Positions 59,203 through 64,000 of a DNA stretch of 64,000 nt are shown here, piece by piece. Each line of letters begins with the position of its first letter. The first letter of the stretch is position 1. Source of the stretch: Streptomyces dengpaensis (GTDB lineage: Bacteria; Actinomycetota; Actinomycetes; Streptomycetales; Streptomycetaceae). Below the pieces are notes generated by a model. The model was not told the DNA's origin and made no database searches. It was given only the letters and a program-made list of their open reading frames with translations. The stretch covers positions 5,332,001 through 5,396,000 of the forward strand of contig NZ_CP026652.1 of the NCBI RefSeq assembly GCF_002946835.1. Direction: 5' to 3'. A program made the translations under genes and the position numbers.

Positions 59203-61053
59203 GTGACTACCGCCCGCCCGTCGCCCGCCACCACCCTCAACGGAGGGCCCTCCGGGCCCGCCCCTACCCTCAGTGCCCCCTCCTCACATCACCTCTCTCC
59301 CGCCTTCCCCGGCCGCGCCCCCTGGGGCACCGCCAGCAAGCTGCGTGCCTGGCAGCAGGGGGCGATGGAGAAGTACATCCAGGAGCAGCCGCGCGACTTC
59401 CTGGCCGTTGCCACGCCCGGCGCCGGTAAGACGACGTTCGCGCTGACGCTCGCGTCCTGGCTGCTGCACCACCACGTCGTGCAGCAGGTGACCGTGGTCG
59501 CGCCGACCGAGCACCTGAAGAAGCAGTGGGCGGAGGCGGCCGCGCGGCTGGGGATCAAGCTGGACCCCGAGTACAGCGCGGGACCGCTCGGCCGGGAGTA
59601 CCACGGCGTCGCCGTGACGTACGCCGGTGTCGGTGTGCGGCCCATGCTGCACCGCAACCGCGTCGAGCAGCGGAAGACCCTGGTCATTCTCGACGAGATC
59701 CATCACGCCGGTGACTCGAAGTCGTGGGGCGAGGCCTGCCTCGAAGCCTTCGAGCCCGCCACCCGGCGGCTCGCACTCACCGGTACGCCCTTCCGGTCCG
59801 ACACCAATCCCATCCCCTTCGTCACGTACGAGGAGGGGAACGACGGGATCCGGCGGTCCGCCGCGGATTACACGTACGGGTACGGCAGCGCGCTGGGCGA
59901 CGGTGTCGTGCGGCCCGTCATCTTCCTCTCCTACAGCGGCAACATGCGGTGGCGGACGAAGGCGGGGGACGAGATCGAGGCCCGGCTCGGGGAGCCGATG
60001 ACCAAGGACGCCGTCTCGCAGGCCTGGCGCACCGCCCTCGACCCGCGCGGCGAGTGGATGCCGAGCGTGCTGCGCGCCGCCGACCAGCGGCTGACCGAGG
60101 TACGCAAGGGCATTCCGGACGCCGGTGCCCTCGTCATCGCCTCCGACCAGGACTCGGCCCGCGCCTACGCCAAGCTCATCCGCGAGATCACCGGCACCAA
60201 GGCGACCGTCGTCTTGTCCGACGACGCCGGCGCCTCGGACCGTATCGACGAGTTCAGCCACAACGACGACCGTTGGATGGTCGCCGTCCGCATGGTGTCC
60301 GAGGGCGTCGACGTGCCCCGGCTCGCGGTCGGGGTGTACGCCACCACCATCTCGACGCCCCTCTTCTTCGCACAGGCCGTCGGGCGCTTCGTGCGGTCCC
60401 GGCGGCGCGGCGAGACCGCCTCGGTGTTCCTGCCGACCGTCCCGGATCTCCTCACCTTCGCCAACGAGATGGAGATCGAGCGCGACCACGCCCTCGACAA
60501 GCCCAAGAAGGAGGGCGAGGAGGACCCGTACGCCGAGTCCGAGAAGGAGATGGAGGAGGCGAACCGGGAGCAGGACGAGGACACCGGTGAGCAGGAGCAG
60601 TTCTCCTTCGAGGCCCTGGAGTCCGAGGCCGTCTTCGACCGCGTCCTTTACGACGGCGCCGAGTTCGGGATGCAGGCCCACCCCGGAAGCGAGGAGGAGC
60701 AGGACTACCTCGGGATTCCGGGGCTCCTCGAACCCGAGCAGGTGCAGTTGCTGCTGCAGAAGCGGCAGGCCCGGCAGATCGCGCACAGCCGCAAGAAGCC
60801 GGACGAGGAGGCCGACCTGCTGGAGCTGCCGGCCGACCGGCGGCCCGTGGTCACCCACAAGGAACTCCTTGAGCTGAGGAAACAGCTCAACACCATGGTC
60901 GGCGCGTACGTCCACCAGAGCGGTAAGCCGCACGGCGTGATCCACACCGAGCTGCGGCGCGTGTGCGGTGGTCCGCCGAGCGCGGAGGCGACGGCGGGGC
61001 AGCTGCGGCAGCGGATCGCCAAGGTGCAGGAGTGGGCTACCCGGATGCGGTGA
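59203..61053 (+). CDS. DEAD/DEAH-box superfamily 2 helicase
   Basis: 616 aa. The N-terminal 40 residues are Pro/Ser-rich. Motif I is ATPGAGKTTF (K76), motif II is DEIHH (D164), motif III is LALTGTPFRSD, and the C-terminal RecA-like domain has VRMVSEGVDVPRLAVGVYAT and FFAQAVGRFVRSRRRGETAS (motif VI). An acidic Glu/Asp-rich stretch covers about 430-470. The lack of extra nuclease domains leaves the role open (restriction-type helicases have the same motor core). GTG 59203 with GGAG upstream. Confidence 0.88.
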   Translation: MTTARPSPATTLNGGPSGPAPTLSAPSSHHLSPAFPGRAPWGTASKLRAWQQGAMEKYIQEQPRDFLAVATPGAGKTTFALTLASWLLHHHVVQQVTVVAPTEHLKKQWAEAAARLGIKLDPEYSAGPLGREYHGVAVTYAGVGVRPMLHRNRVEQRKTLVILDEIHHAGDSKSWGEACLEAFEPATRRLALTGTPFRSDTNPIPFVTYEEGNDGIRRSAADYTYGYGSALGDGVVRPVIFLSYSGNMRWRTKAGDEIEARLGEPMTKDAVSQAWRTALDPRGEWMPSVLRAADQRLTEVRKGIPDAGALVIASDQDSARAYAKLIREITGTKATVVLSDDAGASDRIDEFSHNDDRWMVAVRMVSEGVDVPRLAVGVYATTISTPLFFAQAVGRFVRSRRRGETASVFLPTVPDLLTFANEMEIERDHALDKPKKEGEEDPYAESEKEMEEANREQDEDTGEQEQFSFEALESEAVFDRVLYDGAEFGMQAHPGSEEEQDYLGIPGLLEPEQVQLLLQKRQARQIAHSRKKPDEEADLLELPADRRPVVTHKELLELRKQLNTMVGAYVHQSGKPHGVIHTELRRVCGGPPSAEATAGQLRQRIAKVQEWATRMR

Positions 61054-61438
61054 CGCTGGGCGCTGGGCCTGTACTGGGTGCTGTGCGCTCCCTGGTTCCC
61101 CGCGCGTGTGCGTGTGTGCACACGTGGCACAGGTGACGCACGCCGTGGGGCGAGCGCCGGGCGTACCGGGACAAAGGGGTGGCGGCGAGGGCGAGTTCGT
61201 ACCAGTCGCTGCCCGGATTCTGGACGGAGACTTCCGCTGAGCGGACCGGCTCGCTACTGTCCCGCTACGCACACGCCCCGTGGCAGCGCCGCCGCGGAGC
61301 GCAGCCGTGAAGCGACTCCGCCCGGGAAGACCCCGGGTCGTCAGCCGACCGGCGGCCTCTGAAGCGCGTCGCCGACGGGACTCGGTGGCGTAACCGCCAC
61401 GAGGGGGCCGTCGACCTCACCACTAAGGAGTGGGCGTC
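61054..61438. other. Gap between helicase and IclR genes
   Basis: 385 bases with no coding pattern that I would defend. It should contain the helicase terminator and the regulator promoter. Confidence 0.3.
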
Positions 61439-62080
61439 GTGACCGCGGAGACCTCTCAGACGCTCGACCGGGGACTGCGCGTCCTCAAGCTGCTCGCCGA
61501 CACGGACCACGGGCTGACCGTCACCGAGCTCTCGAACAAGCTCGGTGTCAACCGGACTGTGGTGTACCGGTTGCTCGCCACGTTGGAGCAGCACGCACTC
61601 GTACGCCGTGATCTGGGTGGCCGCGCCCGGGTCGGGCTCGGGGTGCTGCGGCTTGGCCGCCAGGTGCATCCGCTCGTACGGGAGGCCGCGCTGCCCGCGT
61701 TGCGTGCGCTGGCCGAGGACATAGGGGCAACCGCCCATCTCACGTTGGTCGACGGGGCCGAGGCGCTCGCCGTCGCCGTGGTCGAGCCGACGTGGACGGA
61801 TTACCACGTCGCCTATCGCGCGGGGTTCCGGCATCCGCTGGACCGGGGGGCCGCGGGGCGCGCGATCCTCGCCGCCCGGCGGGCGCCGGCGGGGGAGCCC
61901 GGGTACACGCTCACGCATGGGGAGTTGGAGGCGGGGGCCAGTGGGGCTGCGGCGCCGCTGCTGGGGGTGACGGGGGTTGAGGGCAGCGTGGGGGTTGTCA
62001 TGCTCGCGGACTCCGTGCCGGAGAGGGTGGGGCGTCGGGTGGTGGATGCGGCTCGGGAGGTTGCGGATGCGTTGCGCTGA
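61439..62080 (+). CDS. IclR family transcriptional regulator
   Basis: 213 aa. HTH at about 8-70 (SQTLDRGLRVLKLLADTDHG, VTELSNKLGVNRTVVYRLLA), then the effector domain with GATAHLTLVDGAEALAVAV and HPLDRGAAGRAIL. GTG 61439 with AAGGAG 8 bases before it is better than GTG 61430, which overlaps that ribosome site. The effector domain is shorter than usual near the end. Target genes are not obvious; no catabolic operon adjoins it. Confidence 0.88.
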   Translation: MTAETSQTLDRGLRVLKLLADTDHGLTVTELSNKLGVNRTVVYRLLATLEQHALVRRDLGGRARVGLGVLRLGRQVHPLVREAALPALRALAEDIGATAHLTLVDGAEALAVAVVEPTWTDYHVAYRAGFRHPLDRGAAGRAILAARRAPAGEPGYTLTHGELEAGASGAAAPLLGVTGVEGSVGVVMLADSVPERVGRRVVDAAREVADALR

Positions 62081-62082
62081 CG

Positions 62083-62178
62083 CGGCTGAACCGGGTCCCT
62101 GCGGGGGCGTCGGCTGAACCGGGTCCCGGCGTGGGGGCTGGCGTCGGCTGAACCGGGTCCCGGCGTGGGGGCTGGCGT
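62083..62178 (+). repeat. 34-bp tandem repeat
   Basis: Units at 62111-62144 and 62145-62178 are identical, preceded by a degenerate 28-base unit at 62083-62110. The word GGCTGAACCGGGTCCC starts each one. Confidence 0.85.
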
Positions 62179-62284
62179 CGGGGTGGGTTTGCTTGCCGGC
62201 GCTTGCAGGGTGCCGCTGTGCCCACCCTCCCCCACTCTCGGCTTCGCTCGAGCGGGGGACCCCCATCGCCCCAGCGGCACGATT

Positions 62285-62366
62285 GCCCACAGCTACGGGC
62301 CGCTGTGCCCACAGCTACGCACGCACGCATGCCCGCAGCTACGCGCCGCTGTGCCCACAGCTACGT
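62285..62366 (+). repeat. Short degenerate repeats (CCACAGCTACG)
   Basis: Four copies of a unit ending in CCACAGCTACG or CCGCAGCTACG lie upstream of the Lon-like protease gene. Nothing else is seen in 62179-62412. Confidence 0.65.
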
Positions 62367-62412
62367 GTACCTGCACGGTCGTCGAGGCTGGCCGTGACGT
62401 TAGATTGATCCC

Positions 62413-63201
62413 GTGCTCTCTCGTCTCACGCGCCCCAAGGCCGTCGCCGTCTGCGCTGTTCCCGTTGTGGCTCTGCTGGCCACGGCGGTGTTCGCGCCGT
62501 TGCCGTTCTCCGTGGCGCAGCCCGGCATGACGGCGAACGTTCTCGGTGAGAACAAGGGTGACCAGGTGATCACGATCACCGGAGCGCCCACGCGGGAGAC
62601 CAGCGGACAGCTGCGGATGACGACGATCGAGGCCACCGGCCCGGACGCGCGAGTCTCCTTCGGCGATGTGCTCAGCGCCTGGTTCGCCAAGGACCAGGCC
62701 GTGCTGCCGCGCGACTCGGTCTACCCGAGCGGGGACACCCTCAAGGAGATCGAGCAGCACAACGAAGCGCAGATGAAGGAGTCCCAGGACACGGCCACCG
62801 AGGCGGCGCTCTCGTACCTCGACGAGAAGGACGGCGTGAAGGTGACCCTGAACCTCGCCGACGTCGGCGGGCCCAGCGCCGGGCTGCTCTTCTCGCTCGG
62901 CATCGTCGACGAGCTGGACGGCGACGGCAGCGGCGGTGACCTCACGGGGGGCCGCACCATCGCCGGTACGGGGACGATCGACGCCGACGGCAACGTCGGT
63001 GCGGTCGGGGGTGTCGCCCTCAAGACCCAGGCCGCCCGTCGCGACGGCGCGACGGTCTTCCTGGTCCCGAAGGCGGAGTGCTCCGACGCGAAGTCGGAAC
63101 TCCCCCAGGGGCTGCGGCTGATTCCGGTGACCAGCCTGAAGGGGGCCGTGGACGCCCTGGTGTCCCTGGAGAAGGGGAAGGGTTCGGTTCCGAGCTGCTG
63201 A
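62413..63201 (+). CDS. Lon-like (YlbL-type) membrane serine protease without PDZ
   Basis: 262 aa. One N-terminal membrane anchor (about 9-30), then a short domain, then the Lon (S16) catalytic part with Ser155 in VGGPSAGLLFSLG and Lys204 in GGVALKTQAA, the Ser-Lys dyad. Relatives of YlbL normally have a PDZ domain between anchor and protease; the space here (about 35-115) is too short and lacks the PDZ motifs. GTG 62413. It should face the outside of the membrane. Confidence 0.85.
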   Translation: MLSRLTRPKAVAVCAVPVVALLATAVFAPLPFSVAQPGMTANVLGENKGDQVITITGAPTRETSGQLRMTTIEATGPDARVSFGDVLSAWFAKDQAVLPRDSVYPSGDTLKEIEQHNEAQMKESQDTATEAALSYLDEKDGVKVTLNLADVGGPSAGLLFSLGIVDELDGDGSGGDLTGGRTIAGTGTIDADGNVGAVGGVALKTQAARRDGATVFLVPKAECSDAKSELPQGLRLIPVTSLKGAVDALVSLEKGKGSVPSC

Positions 63202-63386
63202 GCCGGCCGGTGGAGTCGCCTCGGCAACTCGGTGGTGTTCAGTCGCCGATGTCCAGAGGGTGCTGCCAGCGGAGGCCGGGGAAGAGACCGCGTCATGATG
63301 CGCCAGGGTGAATCACTGATGCATGGACTTGACCCCTGCGCTTATTGCCCTACCGCCCCACGCCCTACGCCGTAGAGCCCCACGCC
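63202..63386. other. Gap between Lon-like protease and binding-protein gene
   Basis: Convergent gap with the repeated word CCCCACGCCCTAC (63357-63390), possibly part of a terminator; no gene. Confidence 0.35.
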
Positions 63387-64000
63387 CTACCCCTCCTTGA
63401 CCAACCCCTCCGCCACCATCCAGTCCAGCGCCACCTGATGCGGATCCTGCCCCTGCACATCCACCTTCGCGTTCAGCTCCTGCGCCACCGTGTTGTTCAG
63501 CTTCTTCGTCACGGGGTTGATGACCTCGGCGATCGCCGGATACTTCTTCAGGGCCTCGGAGTTGACCGCGGGCGCCGCGTTGTAGTTGGGGAAGAACTTC
63601 TTGTTGTCGGCCATCAGCTCCAGGTTCATCGACTTGATGCGGCCGTCGGTGGTGAACACCTCCCCGTACGTGCAACTGCCCTTCGCCACCTGGGTGTAGA
63701 TGATCCCGGTGTCCATCTGCGTGATGTTCTTCGCGGGCAGACTCATGCCGTACGCCTTCTCCATGCCCGGCAGTCCGTCCGCCCGGTTGGCGAACTCGTT
63801 CTCCACGCACAGCGTGACCGCGCCCGGGTCCGACTTCGACAGCGCCGCCACGTCGGAGAGCGTCTTCGTGCCGTACTTCTTGTAGTTGGCCTGGTTCATG
63901 GCGAGGGCGTACGTGTTGTTGAGGGTGGATGGCGGCAGCCAGGTCAGGCCGTTCTTCAGGTCGGCGTCGTGCACCGCCTGCCACTGCTTCTGCGGGTCGG
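63387..64000 (-). CDS. Glycine betaine/choline-type ABC substrate-binding protein (partial)
   Basis: The 3' part of an OpuAC/ProX-type binding protein, running off the right edge. It reads LKNGLTWLPPSTLNNTYALA, GAVTLCVENEFANRADGLPG, then ITQMDTGIIYTQVAKGSCTY, and ends ALDWMVAEGLVKEG. The type II periplasmic-binding fold and the Thr/Asn-rich binding segment fit compatible-solute importers used in osmotic stress. Partner genes lie beyond the window. Confidence 0.85.
   Translation of the reverse strand, partial: DPQKQWQAVHDADLKNGLTWLPPSTLNNTYALAMNQANYKKYGTKTLSDVAALSKSDPGAVTLCVENEFANRADGLPGMEKAYGMSLPAKNITQMDTGIIYTQVAKGSCTYGEVFTTDGRIKSMNLELMADNKKFFPNYNAAPAVNSEALKKYPAIAEVINPVTKKLNNTVAQELNAKVDVQGQDPHQVALDWMVAEGLVKEG

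Overview
The window is a high-GC actinobacterial chromosome segment, almost certainly from a Streptomyces. The signs are strong third-position G/C bias, many GTG and TTG starts, stop/start overlaps of the GTGA and ATGA type, and a gene order I recognise from S. coelicolor: pkaA-pkaB-prfB, ftsE-ftsX, smpB-ssrA, narK-nnaR, sigU-rsuA, a HelD-type ATPase, malic enzyme, hupA, murA. Symbols taken from that synteny rest on memory, not on a search.

Layout. 0-10 kb is core: two Ser/Thr kinases, release factor 2, a sortase-type surface protein, FtsEX, a C-terminal processing protease, SmpB and tmRNA. 10-17.4 kb holds an MFS/LysR divergent pair and a three-gene envelope glycan operon (membrane protein, NodB deacetylase fused to a family 2 glycosyltransferase, acyltransferase). 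17.4-28 kb is an accessory island: a decapitated Rhs toxin gene with a possible ADP-ribosyltransferase-like tip and a candidate immunity gene, bracketed by two ungapped 179-bp copies of the acyltransferase 3' end. Next to it is a coupled seven-gene operon with a lipoprotein, a secreted protein, a WXG100-like protein, a T7SS-type secreted protein and membrane proteins. The island ends in remnants of a divergent HATPase / HTH-DUF5753-DUF397 locus whose two 5' ends are both missing. 28-41 kb returns to core: nitrate transport and its regulator, sigma/anti-sigma, HelD, a strongly structured candidate small RNA, malic enzyme, HU and MurA. MurA is followed by a tandem array made of copies of its own 3' end. 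41-46 kb contains YqgE, DUF3039, a TPR membrane protein and a sugar ABC permease that each carry one in-frame nonsense codon, and a GH20 hexosaminidase. 46-51 kb is a three-gene molybdenum hydroxylase operon. 51-58 kb is a second accessory stretch: a duplicated SUKH-like protein, an integrase fragment, a LysR-controlled two-component flavin monooxygenase operon, a FAD-synthetase-domain fragment, transposase debris and tRNA-Cys. 58-64 kb holds debris, a helicase, an IclR regulator, a Lon-like protease and the end of a glycine-betaine-type binding protein that runs off the window.

Best leads for something new: the Rhs cassette and its acyltransferase-tail repeats, the adjacent seven-gene WXG/T7SS-like operon, the structured RNA at about 37.07-37.21 kb, the MurA 3'-end repeat array, and the hairpin that covers the helD ribosome binding site.
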